DNA of 64,000 bases. Source: Prinia subflava. Taxonomy: Eukaryota > Chordata > Aves > Passeriformes > Cisticolidae. Both the position numbers and the translations under genes were made by a program. Below the pieces are notes generated by a model. The model was given only the letters and a program-made list of their open reading frames with translations. It was not told the DNA's origin and did no database searches. Shown here in pieces: positions 40,521-52,779 of the stretch. The DNA is taken from the NCBI RefSeq assembly GCF_021018805.1, contig NC_086256.1, forward strand, positions 10,358,032-10,422,031. The letters run 5' to 3'. Each line of letters starts with the position of its first letter. Position 1 is the first letter of the stretch.

Positions 40521-42508
40521 AAAGAACCAACCAAAAAACCCTCAAGAGAATAATTCAGGCCAAAAGTGAAGTCTACAGATCATCAGGCCTACTCTCAAAG
40601 CTTTAAGGATCAGCTTTAATTCTACAGAAGAAACAAATAAACCACAACAAAAAGAAAAAAAAACAACCAACAAAAAACCCTAACAAAGCTGCAGTTGAAA
40701 AAAAATCTATTTCACCTACATACAGTACTTGCTTTCTTTGTTCCTTAAGTTAACTTATTTTAATCATGCTGATTTTGTTACAAGTCTTTCTAAAAGCTAA
40801 CTTTAGGACTCTGAAAAATAAACAAGCATATTTAGAATACTATATAAACATACATTTTTAAGTAGTCAACAAAATCTTTCTTTAATCAAACTAATGCAGA
40901 GTTTTTATAATGGGGAGGTTTTAAGATAAGAAATCAGTGCTCTGGAAACCCTCCAGCAGGTAAAAACTTCACTTGGCCTCATACTGAAGGATAAGGAAAA
41001 GCAGACCATGCCTTGGAGAGCTGTGATCAAATAGGTAAATCAGCCAAGAAGGGGAAAAAAAGAATGGAACAGAGGCCTGAGGGGAAGGAAGACTCAAGGG
41101 GATTTGCTAAAAGCAAAATGAAAAGGACAGTGCAAGCAGAAGGAGAAGAAAGAGGAAGACAGAAGCAGTGGTTTGGATGCAGCACAGACTGGGATGCCAG
41201 TTTACAGGGTGTGTAAATTGGACATTACAAAATACACAAAAATAGCCTGGAAAAAAAAAATCAGTCTAGCTAAAAACTTAAAAAAACATTTTTCCCTCTC
41301 CAACACCCAGACATTCACTCAAAGGTTATTTACCCACTTTACAATTTTGGATTAATCTCCTTGCTTTGACTTCTACAGGTATAAATTGAAGGCAATGTAT
41401 CACGTGAATCTCATCCCACAGTGTTGTGTGGGTACACACACTATTGTCTCTAAATCATTAGGATGTCCCAACACAGAAAATTTAACAAAGAAAATGGGTA
41501 ACTGTGCCACCAGCACGGGTTCCAGACAGCATGCAACAAAAACTGCGTAGAACACTACATTGGATGAGACCAGAAAGAAAGCTTGAGCTATTCATGCAGT
41601 CAGCTCTATCCTTCCTGACCACTGAATGAGATACAGAGCCTTTGGGGGAAAATAAAGAAAGAAACAAACAAACAAATTATCAATATTCCTTCTTTCTCAT
41701 TTACATTCTGCAATCTTTTTGCCATATGTTACTATAATGGAGTTTATGTACCCAGCTGCTTCTGCAAAAGAAGCTCCTACCTAGAGACTCTCATCACCTG
41801 CAAGCAGCAGTTCCCAACATACTCAGGATGCTTTTATTCCATTATGGAAGCTCACAGGCTGCTCATCATCACTAAACTGGATTGTTTCACCCTATAGGTA
41901 CAATGATGTTTTCAAAACATTAAGAATGGGGGTTATATTGACATGAAATACTGTGCAGGGGATGTATCCTCAAGTCATTCAAAGCCACGAGATTGGTTCT
42001 GGGACCTTTTAAGTAGAAGGTTTTTAGAAGTGTTTTTGCTCCCAACACCAAGAAATTCCGTCAGGTTGCTGACCCCAGAAACAGGGTCGCTACTGACCCC
42101 TAGTGTTCGGCAGCCCAGGCTCAATGCGACTGATTTAAGGCAAAAAGCATGAGAAGCATCCTCATCCTTCAGCACTGCATCGTCCTTCTGACAGAGCAAG
42201 AGGTCCCTGCCTTGTGCTGAGGTTCCTTCCGCTCCATTTTATCCACAAAAATAGCAGTATCCGTTTTTAAAGAAACAAACAGAAAAGAAATATCAATTCC
42301 TAAGCATCCTAAATTGCAGATTCACATTCCTTCTGCTTTCACACCTGTAATTCAGTTTTCATTTGAAAGATTGAGAGAAGGATATCTAGAGCAGACTGAC
42401 AGTCGTGGCTTCAAGCGGGTATTTTTAGTCTCTTGATCAGTTATTAAGGAATTAGTGACACTGAACCACAATCCAAGCTGGCCTGCAGAGCCTAGTGCAA
42501 GGAAAGGA

Positions 42509-42536
42509 GCTGTAATTGCTGTAAATTGCTGTAAAG
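42509..42536. repeat. Short tandem repeat of gctgtaa(a)tt
   Basis: Three imperfect copies of a 9-10 bp unit, gctgtaatt, gctgtaaatt and gctgtaaag, lie about 130 bp downstream of exon 4 in transcription order. Confidence 0.75.
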
Positions 42537-42668
42537 GCTGCTGCAGGACTTGGCTGTCCCAGGTAGAAATGTAGAGTCTAGTGACTAGCAGCCCAGGTGG
42601 CATAAAAGTTGCTTACAACAGAAAGCTGTGACAACAGAAATGAAGAAGAATCCTACTGTTCTACTTAC

Positions 42669-42711
42669 AATTTTGAGTCCAGGTTCAGGAGAAAGCCCAG
42701 TTTGTCATATT
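42669..42711 (-). CDS. ST3GAL3: ST3GAL3 coding exon, stem region (exon 4 by mammalian numbering)
   Basis: This 43-nt exon continues the ST3GAL3 stem. Together with one base from each neighbour it encodes EYDKLGFLLNLDSKL. The mammalian protein, from memory, has EYDRLGFLLNLDSKL, so the only change is Arg to Lys. The splice sites are strong: acceptor tttgttttccag with a long pyrimidine tract, and donor gtaagtag. The exon enters in phase 1 and leaves in phase 2, so it is not a multiple of three and skipping it alone would shift the frame into the catalytic domain. It sits 9,349 bp downstream of the previous coding exon and 18,522 bp upstream of the next. Identification rests on the peptide match, the exact phase fit on both sides and the intact splice sites. 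Confidence 0.96.
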
Positions 42712-44523
42712 CTGGAAAACAAAAGCAAAGGACACAATATCATAAAAGCTGCATGAGTCTCCTCTGCAAAAGGCACCAAAACTGAACAGCAGGAAGTCCT
42801 TTTGGCAGCTGTTAATACAGATTATTGTTACTTCACAGTATTCCTAAATTAACATTTCTCAGTTTCCAGGAAATACCAGAGCAAGACAACATATGGGTAA
42901 CCATTAATTTAGAAATCACTAGAATTAATCAAGATATCCAGAGTGATAAAAAAAGTATTACTGAAAACACTTATGCAGTGATAAACAAAGCCTTCCTGCT
43001 TGCTGTACAAATAATTTTGCCGCTAAACTGTACGACAAACATTCCTCCTAAATCCTGGTGTGTAGAGCTTTGAAATTTTTCTTCATTCCTGGTCTATTCC
43101 AACCCACAACTTCATAATCAAGCAGCTTGTCTTCAAGAGAAAGTGGCAAAAATGCTTCAAGTTCAGGTGTTGTTCAGTAGGAAACTGCAAAGTCAGTTCA
43201 TGCCACAAACAGGGGACAGCTACAGAAACAAAACTATCACTCAGAACTCCTGCAACTCATGTATAAAATAAGCTTTTCATTTAGCATCTCTGAATATATT
43301 GTGATCTTGTAAATCAAACACTTGATATAAAAAAATAAAACTATTAGAATTCACATGGGATATACAAGAAAAAGGTGTAGCATTCTTCTTGTGCTGGGTT
43401 AGGCTCAGGGACCTCCTCACACTGAGGATCCCATGGTCTCATATCTATACAATAAAAAAATAATACAACAGAAGTAGAAGATTACCCAATCAGAGATTAA
43501 AGAAAAAACAAGGAAAAAAAATCTCATAACTTTTAAAAAGAGCTCATTGGAAATACAAGATTATTTTTCTCATGAGACAACCCTAGAATTTCTGGTGCAG
43601 TAGTTTACCTCCAAAGAGCACAAGCTTTTCACACTCTCATTTACCAGCAGAACAGCAAAGCCTAAACACATACCTCAGACACAATGATTGCACCAGATAG
43701 GTCAATGTAAACTGTGCCATTGGTTTCAATCCCATTAAGATTTAATTCCTGAGCCAAGGGAAGTATTCTATTTGACATCACTTAGGTGGCAGAGGCTGCA
43801 GAACACATGCACGGTTGATATTGGCACATAACGTCTGTTCCCTGCCAGCACCCGAGTGCCACCCACCATCCCCACTCCGCCTGTGCATCTCTCCTCCACT
43901 TTCCACATACTGACACTTCTGTTTCCCCCACGTGCTGCTTTCCTCATAATTTCCTCCCAGTTTATTCCTCCTACAAGAAATTATGTCCCGTACAGTGTCA
44001 CCTCCTCCACCTATAGGATAGTGCATAGTAAGCTCTCCATGCCGGAAAAAGAAACATGCTTTCAATTTTTATTAACCCTTCTGACTCCCAAACCCACCAT
44101 CTATTCTAAGCAAACAGCAACAAAGATTTTTTTTTTAGTAACTATTTTTCTAAAAATAACAGACACTGACCCATCTGTCATCAGTTCTATCTCACTCAAA
44201 CCAACATTCCCTTCTTCCCAACAGGAAATACAAAAAGAGGAAATGCAATAAGAGATATATCACCTCATAACTACAACAACATCCTGGACTTTCTATTAAC
44301 TCAGCACTTTATTAGCTTTGCAACCAAAGCACCAGAACACAGACATGAGCTAAACACTAAGGACAGACCTCCATCCCAATGTTTTACAAGATTTTTTTTC
44401 TGTTTGTCACAAGTGTTTCACCTTCCCTAGGCTTTAAGTTTTGATGTTCACTGACCTTTAATGACAGAGATACAAAGTAATTTTTTAAAATTATATGTCA
44501 ACTACCTTGCAACAGGTGCTTTC

Positions 44524-44557
<34 letters not shown>

Positions 44558-47500
44558 ATGAAACAAAACATTTGATTTCAAACCTGATGATGAACGGCTA
44601 TGTTCTTGATTTTCAGGAGGGTGTAACTATAGTTTCAAGCTGTAACATCAAACCAGAAGCATCCACACCCCTTCCTCTCATTGGCAGGTGAGATGTGCAA
44701 GCTAATGCAGGCAGAGAAATGCTGCCCTCACCATGGGCCATCTCACACTCATGGGCACTCTTGGAAGTGAGCATTACTACTAGGTTGGAAATTCATCTCT
44801 ATCACATGCTGCTCCCCCAGGAGAGACACTAGGACCCTCTAAAATTACAGATTCAAAGCTATCTTCCTTTTTAGCAAAAATCACTCTTGCTACAGACCTC
44901 CAGTGTCATTTAGCTGTATCACTATGAATACAGGGACCAAAAGTCAGCCCACATGCTGGCTGGAAGCAGCCTAGTCTCACAAGAGACAGATAAAGCCCCA
45001 AATATCTGAAGAAAGCCAAACACACAGAGCCCAGCTACAGGAAAAGGCAATCCTTGTCTGGAGCTACGTATCTAAATTAAAACAAGATGAAACACAGATC
45101 CACTAAATCAAAGTATAACTGAATCTAAAACACAGTTTGGTCAGAGTGTGATGATTGCAGGAGAGGAACTGAACTGATCACAGCTCACAGCTCGAGAAAG
45201 GGGCAATCCCATTCCTACCCTTTCCTCCATCGAAAACAGAGGTGGCCACAGCCTGCTTTAGAACTCACGCCACCTCTCTGTGCCCTTACAGGTTGCTTCC
45301 TTCTCCCATAACCTTAGTTTAAAGCCTTACTCAACAAGTTAACCGTTTGATATACAGAAATATTTCTCATCTTTTTCATGTAGTGGGATAAAGAAGTGCT
45401 GGAATATTAGAGAAAACCGAACAAAACAGAGAGAACAAGGTAAAAAGACTTCAGCTTCTCCACCAAAAATCAGCTTGGACCAGCTGGCCATGTTAACTGT
45501 GGTTTGATTTTGGCCTCCACCAACATTATCATGATGACCCTTCCCCAGCACCCTAATCATCAGGGGGTCTCTGCACTGAAGGACAATGCAGAGCCACTCA
45601 CAGGTACAGTCTGGAGAACTCCCTTCACATTTAAGCATATTGGTAGGTCTGATCCAGCCCAGGCCATGTCTGACCCACCAATTTCCAGACAAGACACCTC
45701 TATGGCTGTATGGCACAGGAGCTGCTTCTAAAGCCAAAAATGAGTACAGGTAATAAAGAACTTAATTTGCATCCCCTGGAAGAACATCATGAGGTAATCC
45801 AAACAAAACTTTATATTAGTCCACAGAAGACCGAAAGGCCCATGAAAGATAAAAGTAATATTATTAGAAGAGCACAAGTCAACCTAAAGATCACAGTCAC
45901 TTGTGCTAAGGAGCTACAGATCTCAGGTGACAACGTGGTACAGCAGTGCACAAGGGCACAGAAATGAACAAACATGGGAAATGAAGTTTCGTTGTGCCCC
46001 ATAAGAACAAGAGGTCATTTTAGGTAAAAAACAAAATGCGTTTCTACATTTCCAGGAAGATCAGAACTGAATAAGAATCTAAGAGCTGACAACAATTTCA
46101 TAATAAAGCATGTAATTGGGATTACATGAACGGAAACAGAGCCAAGCATAGCAATTTCTATAAATTATGTAAATCCTATGCCAAATTCAATGTTGGCATT
46201 AGCATAGAAATTCCTCCAAAGAATCCAACAGAAATCCAGCTACCACGCTGCAAGTGAGAGATGCATTGTCTCATGTCTGAAAACTCCATGCAGACCACCC
46301 AGGAAGCCATAAAGCTCAGTGTACAGTATCTAGCAAGTATTCAAGTTGCCTTTTGCATCTGCAGTCAATATAGCTATATAGAAGCAAAACAGATAAAATT
46401 TTCCCCTTATGCTACTAATCTGAAATCAACAGTCCAGGAATTAACTTGGCATAGTGGTTCTATCCTTCCAAACTACCTTAACCAGTTTCACTGATGACTT
46501 GAGTATTAACCCTCTTAGCAGCCAGGTTCATAGAAGAAAAGTACAAATAACTTTGCCTGCAGAAATAGAAAATTGAGCTTTTTTTTTAAAAAATGGGTTA
46601 TATGCAGTTCTAGCTCTGTGTTTAACTGGTAATTGCAAGTACAGGAGGGAAGGCAGAAGATTCTATTTTGCTATTTTATTCAAAATGTTTGTGTTTGTCA
46701 AAGAAATGAGGATGATTCTCAAGAAATGGAAGTCCTATCAAGGATGCTCAGACCACCCTGATCCATTTATCCTGTCCAGTGCAGTTCGGTCTCTGCAGAA
46801 CTGAGGATCCAACTGAGCCAAGCCTTGGTCATTATTCACATACAAGTTCTACATCTGCAGCAAAGGCCACAGGTAAAATTACTTACTCTGCAGTGGAAAA
46901 GGCCAAACACATCACATTCACCTTGGACTAAGAAAACACATATGGACAGTTATAAAAGTTCAACTGATGTAAAATAATTCTGCTAGAACTCAAGAGACAA
47001 GAAAAATTTAATGAAAAAAAAGTCATGTTAAATGGATCAACTGAAAAGGACAAAAGAAAGCTTTTATTTCAGGGTTAAAAAAATACCAGTCAGGATTACT
47101 GAGCAATAATCAAAGTACTGGATAAACAAAGACTTAATGTTGCATCCTTTCCTTAGGATTTTCACTTTAACCTCTTCAGTGATGGAATTTACTGATGAAA
47201 GTATTACCTTCTATTTAAATAACCAGGGAATAAAAAAGACTGCAAAGACAAGTTCAGAAGTGGTAGAGCTGAGGCCACCTGAGCTTCTCAGCACAGTCCT
47301 GCATGGACTGGATGCAGGTCTGTGTTTCTGTTTCCTCCTCAGCCCCACTTATGGTTTTGCATATGCGTTTACCAACCTTTTTCTCCATGTTGCCAAGTGA
47401 CATCAAGGAAAACACCAAGAAAACCAGTAAGACAAAGCCCATTCCCTGGTGCCTTTCCCTGCTCTGTAACAATGCCCAGAAGAAGCAGAAGGGACACCTG

Positions 47501-50500
47501 TAAGGCTAAGTGCTCAGCCCCTGCAGCCCAGCACCAGAAGCTTACCTCACCAATTGACATCTATACATTCTAATAAAACTACAGCAACCTCCAATGGTAG
47601 AAAAGCAACTGGCTGCTTTAAGCTGATTTTAGGAAAGACTCTGAAAGGAAGATGAAAAATTTCCTCCTATGATCTGCATAGGCCCTTTTGCTTTTCCCAG
47701 GAAGTCATCTGTCTCAAGCCAGACTACAGCCTTTGCCAAACAGTTGTTCCATTTACTGCCATGAGGTCACTTGGCAAATTGAGTTAATGCTGCCCTACTG
47801 AGTCTCCCAACATGCTTTTTATTCTGTAAATTGTATCATATTTCCTAATAAAAGTCAAGAACAATATCAACAAAACAGTAATCTATATTGGCTTTTAGTG
47901 ACTTACAAGATGTGCTGATTTGATGCAAAGAGATGTCACATAAGAGAGAAAAATCACATTGAAATACTTTTAATTTGAGGCATTCATTAACCTAGTTCTT
48001 GACATTTGCACCTCAACTCATTCACAGCTGTATTTTCAAATGGAGGAATACAGCATTAATAAGAAGACAGATGATGATACTGAACACGCTGGCAAAGTCA
48101 CATAAGGATTATGAAACTGCTTCATGACAGTCACTGGCAAATATTCAAGCAGCTCCCACAGTCTACACTCAGAAAAATAAAGAACAAAGTAGAACTTCAT
48201 TAATCAAAAATGAAAAGGGAAAAGCATTTTTGCAGAAAAAAGCCACATAAGACCAGCAAAAAACACTCATATATTTTCCTTTTTTATTTCTGCCTTACAG
48301 GAATGAAGAAATATACAGCACAATAAGTTCATCTCTTTTTTTGCATCATTATCACACAGTGCTAAGGCAGAAATGCAATTTGGGTGAAAAACCCCAACAT
48401 GTTAGAACCATATCAGCTCCAAACATTAATTAAAGTTGTTTTCCTCAAACCAAGAACATCTAAAGATAGTTACCACTGACCCAAAAATCCAGGAAATATC
48501 AGAGTTTACAACTATAGACACCTGTACTATCAGAGTATCATTGAGAAATCAAATAAACAGCAAGGAATCTTCTGCAAGTCACCAATGTTTTTCTCTTATG
48601 CTAGGAATCTATCACTACTCTAACCATTTGATACCTCATTCAGTTGCATTTCTATTCCTGGCCTCCATCCATCCAACTCTCCATCCCAAATGTAGGCAAG
48701 TGGTCACCAAAATCACTCTGGACTTGTATTTGGTGGGACAGACACAGAGTTATTCTCATCTTTCACAAAATGGTTATCTAACCATCTTCCACAGCTGAAT
48801 GAAACAGAGAAAGTTTCCTTTGTAGTTCTCTCAGCTTCTCCCAAAATGGTTATGGAGTTTGACTTGAGGAATCATTAACAGCAAACTCCTAAATAAGCAC
48901 AGATTTAAATCATCAGATGATTACTCCACTATCAGTGTGAACTCAGCATTTGGAAGCGTGGTCTTTCATGTGGACTTTCACAAGCACATGAGCTGCAGCA
49001 GATTTGGTTTAGCTACTCTAAACCAAAGTTTGGAAATCCAAAAGAGTTAATACATGCAAACAATTTGGGTAAGACCTAGATAACACTTGGTTGGTAATAA
49101 TGCTGGAACTATCACCTTTTAAGCCTGCAGTGAGGACATCTGCTGTGAATCACTGGTCTGATACTGCAATCAAACATGACTAACAAGAGCATAAGCCTAC
49201 AGTCCAAAGGTATTCAGTGTTTTCAGCAAGCACAGTAGCATCTGGTAAACTTGCACATCCAGTGCACTCCTTTCCAAGGCTTAGAGAAGAAAAATTTAGC
49301 TCGCTGTCAGACACAGGAGGCAGGAAAAAGTCTTGAACAAAAATAGTAGGGGGTATAAATCTAACTTGCAAGGTTCAATGTTTGATTTGGTAGCAACAAA
49401 GTAAAACAAAGTAACTAGAGAGGAAAGAAAAAAAATAAAAGGAGCACTAGCTGTCTATGGCAAGTGAATGAAATCTAGGTCTCCTCAAATACCCTGTCTG
49501 ATTGTTTCCCCGACTTCAGAGCACGACACCCTTCTTTCTGAAAGGGTTTCAGCTGAAACACTTATCTTAGCTGCTCAAGCTTTATCTTTCAAGGGAACAG
49601 ACAGCCATGAAGAGAATTATAAAAACATCTGGACTTGCAAAGGCTGGACCACAGCATGAACCTCATGGTTCAGCCTCGCTCAAAGCACATTTGGCTCGCA
49701 TGTCTTCTACCCAATAATCTCCTGTGAAGCATTACATTGAAGCTCCATAACCAGATGAACTTCTGAACACTCCGTTCAGAAAGTTTATCAGAAAAACCTA
49801 GACAGTGTCATTAATCTGAGTAGCGTAAGGACAGATTTCCAGCATTTCTGAAAACTGAGACTTGCATGTGGGACAAAGTTAAGAGGAAAGCCACGATAAG
49901 GAGAAACAGTCCATTCAAATAGGATACAGAAGCTGCAACAAGACACTGCCCTTCACATGGCATGATTAACAAGTACCAAAGAGCACTTCTAAGCCATTTA
50001 ATATGCAAATATAAGTATCAGTTTTAAGCAGCATGAAATCTTAACAGGGAAACTATTATTCTCAGCTGGTCTTGACTAATTAAAAATAAACTATATGTAA
50101 TTTTATGTTTCAAAGCATATAACTTTAGCTGAAACATCACCTACTGGGAATGGCTGGGCCTGGAGCTGCCATGGTTTCTGTGGGTTCTTTCTGGGCTCTG
50201 TCTTTTCCTGGGTCTGCAGCAAGGTGAGATGGGATGGACAGCGGAAGCACAATAGCCACAGTTTTTCTCTCTCTCCTTCCTGTTCAACAAGGAAAGCTAT
50301 CCCTCAGTTGGACAGACAGCACACATCTTGACATCTTATTACACATACCAGTTCAGAGCGAGGTGAAGTTTGCAGCACAGCAAGTGCAAAGTACTAAACA
50401 CAAGAGCAATAAATATACATCTTTCTCGGACATTTCCAAATCCTCCCTTCTTAAATATATGAGTTTTCTTCACATTTCTTCAATGAAGGAAGTCAGTCTT

Positions 50501-52060
50501 GTTGCAGTGAAAGGGTTTAAAAAAGATCAAGTCTTACTGTCTCACTTCCTAACCAGTCCAAGCTTGAGTTGTAAAATGCAAGCAGAACAAAGACCAGTGC
50601 TTTTAAAACAGACCCAGGCAGTCCAGCAGCTCACATGAGCCTGTCTCCCACCCTCCATATTAACAGAACTCCAAAAGACACAGAGCAGTTGAACTGTTTT
50701 TCATCACTAAGTTGACTTTCCTATTGGTAAACATTTATGGTTAACTCCATAGATACAAAATGTGTGATTAAAATTCAAGCAAGGGTATGTCAAAGCTGTG
50801 CAACTTCCTCCCTACTTCTGCAGATTGAAGAGACCACCACCCCATACAGGAGGCAGGCAACAACACACTTCAGTTATGATACATTAATTAGTAAGAGAGA
50901 ATTAATAGAGGGTTTCTTCCCCCCATATACACAACAACATATCCATTTGGCACCCTAGAGATAGTCCCACATCAGATCATGCACTAAGAATGATCTGTTT
51001 CCAGATATAAGTTTTAGAGGAGATACAGGGAGAGTAGAAAAAGTTTGAGGTGTTTTAAACAAAGTAAGTTGTTACCACTAGTTCAGGGGTTAGTAAATCA
51101 GGTATGTGTTCAAGCTTCCACGTTAGTGTCAGGCAGCAGGCTCTCTTTCAAACGGTGCAGGCAGAAGACAGGTGCTATGTTGGAAGGCAGCATGTTCCCC
51201 CTATTAACCTAAGAGGAAAGGCTGGCAAGCAAGATAAAATAAAAGAAGTCCAAGGGAAGGTTTCGTCTTTTGTGGAAGACAATATCCATCTTTTAAATGT
51301 TAAGGGCTTTAAAGTTGTAAGAGCAATTCTTAGCCTTTCCCTTGCACTTCATCTATCATTATATACACACTGTAAACTGAATTTCATCAAGTACCATGCT
51401 CACTATGGTGTGCCTTGGCTGCAGCTTTCACATTACTCACAGCCAAATGGAGAGTTACTGATCTAGTGAAGTGCCCCCAGCACAAAAGAATTTTTGATTT
51501 CTGGTTCAGTTTAATTGTAGGTCATGCCTAGGTTCCAAAGGAAATGAGATTGGGAAGGATTTGCCCTGGGGTTCGATAATGCTGGTCAATCTCCACCCCC
51601 CCAAAAAAAACCCCAAAAAGTTTCCAGCCCTATTGGTTTAGTTACGACTCTTTCACCTTCTCCTTCCTGGAAGCATTCCTAATGTCTTTCCCCAAATAAC
51701 TCAAATGTTTGTTTAGCTGGGAAACTATCCTAGTAGCATGAAACAGTTTTTCTTCAGCTGGTGGGTGACATCATCTTAATGTCTTTCACATGAGAAAAGA
51801 AGCACAAACTGCATCATCAACACGAGGCCAGCTCATTTCCTCACTGGGTAAGGGAAGAAACCTGCAGGTTAATCCTTGTGTTGTACTAAGGTTCTTAAAA
51901 CTCCCTTTGCACTTAGGAAAGGACCTATTTCCCCTTAGGCGAGGTGGCTGATTCCCAAAGAAGTCTGACTCAGTGTCCTGCCTCCCAACATGGCTACCAT
52001 GTCCAATTAAGTAGAAGCCTTGTCATGAGGTGGGAGATAGAGAAGAAGGCAATGTTGTAC
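42712..52060 (-). other. ST3GAL3: ST3GAL3 intron between exons 3 and 4 (complete, 9,349 bp)
   Basis: This intron is complete, bounded by the weak donor gtacaac and the strong acceptor ttttccag. It is low-GC unique sequence with a 30-base A tract at 44525-44554 and several chance open frames on both strands. One of these (47442-47254, minus) begins with a signal-peptide-like stretch and is listed under findings. I saw no RNA gene and no CR1 fragment I could defend. Confidence 0.9.
44525..44554. repeat. A30 homopolymer
   Basis: Thirty consecutive A residues on the plus strand, the longest homopolymer in the window. I see no convincing flanking target-site duplication and no recognisable retrogene body before it. 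Confidence 0.92.
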
Positions 52061-52108
52061 CTGAGCCTATTGTACGTCCAACGGAGTCAAAGGAAAGAAC
52101 CACTGAAT
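52061..52108 (-). CDS. ST3GAL3: ST3GAL3 coding exon, stem region (exon 3 by mammalian numbering)
   Basis: This is an internal exon of beta-galactoside alpha-2,3-sialyltransferase 3, a type II Golgi membrane enzyme that transfers sialic acid from CMP-Neu5Ac to terminal galactose of Gal-beta-1,3/4-GlcNAc chains. The 48 nt encode SVVLSFDSVGRTIGS, preceded by two bases of a split codon (Asn if the previous exon ends in A, as I recall for human) and followed by the first base of a Glu codon. Mammalian ST3GAL3 has SVVLSFDSAGQTLGS here, from memory. The acceptor reads ctcttgtgttacag and the donor is CAG|gtacaac, which keeps only GTA of the usual GTAAGT. The exon is phase 1 at both ends, so skipping it keeps the frame. 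It codes for stem, not catalytic core. The next exon found downstream continues the frame exactly. Confidence 0.94.
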
Positions 52109-52779
52109 CTGTAACACAAGAGTACAAGTTCATTTTCCCCTTTACCATTTTTTGCTGTAACATTTTTTTGTTATTTTGTTTCAGCAATTCCTTGTGCTCC
52201 CTTCTGCCAGGAAGCAGAACAACTTCTTCAACAACCAGACAAAACAACAGGCACCTAGCAGAGGCAGAACAATGGAGTATGCAATAAGTCGCAGTGTTGT
52301 TAACCGATGAAGTGGTTACAATTCATTGAAAAGAATTTCATTTTATGTCTAATAAGCTTGGTCAACTGAATCCTAACATGCTTTGACAGCTGGCCTAGAG
52401 AGTTTTTTCTTATCAAATGTATTACCAATATTTTGTCCCTGCTTAGGGACCTTGCCTGTTTTGATCAGTTCTTCCCTGACATGGTCTGCTAAGCCAAGCA
52501 CTTTGTGCTCCTTGCACTCCATGCTCACCATGTTTCCCACATCTTTACTCACAGTAGTGACATCCAACTCAATGCATTTCAATTCATTAATATCTTTCCA
52601 GCTTTGCTCTATATGCTGCACATGTGCCAAGCATCAAGATAATATAAACTCTCTACTTGATACTTCTTTATTTTTTCTATCTGGGAATCACAACGATGCC
52701 TTTATCCACTACTCCAATGACAACTCTTGCTCTCTAGTTAATGCCTGGCACTTTTAGTCACTGTTCCATATGATGGGGC

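Larger units (their letters stand above)
24147..42668 (-). other. ST3GAL3: ST3GAL3 intron between exons 4 and 5 (complete, 18,522 bp)
   Basis: This intron is complete and has strong sites at both ends (donor gtaagtag, acceptor ttttccacag). It is mostly featureless AT-rich sequence. Items I can point to are two hairpins (25416-25443 and 26196-26223), a possible MIR-like core near 25.73 kb, a 17-bp AT-rich duplication at 37.9 kb, a C11 run, AAAC/CA microsatellite sequence at 40.5 kb, a purine-rich strand at about 41.0-41.17 kb, and a small CpG-containing patch at 42.05-42.13 kb. No other exon was recognised. Confidence 0.92.

Noticed and set aside
43856..44251. Plus-strand open frame of 131 codons
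   Set aside because: Low-complexity Thr/Ser/Pro composition from CT-rich DNA, with no recognisable family.
45339..45737. Minus-strand open frame of 132 codons
   Set aside because: No recognisable family or splice context. Considered a chance frame.
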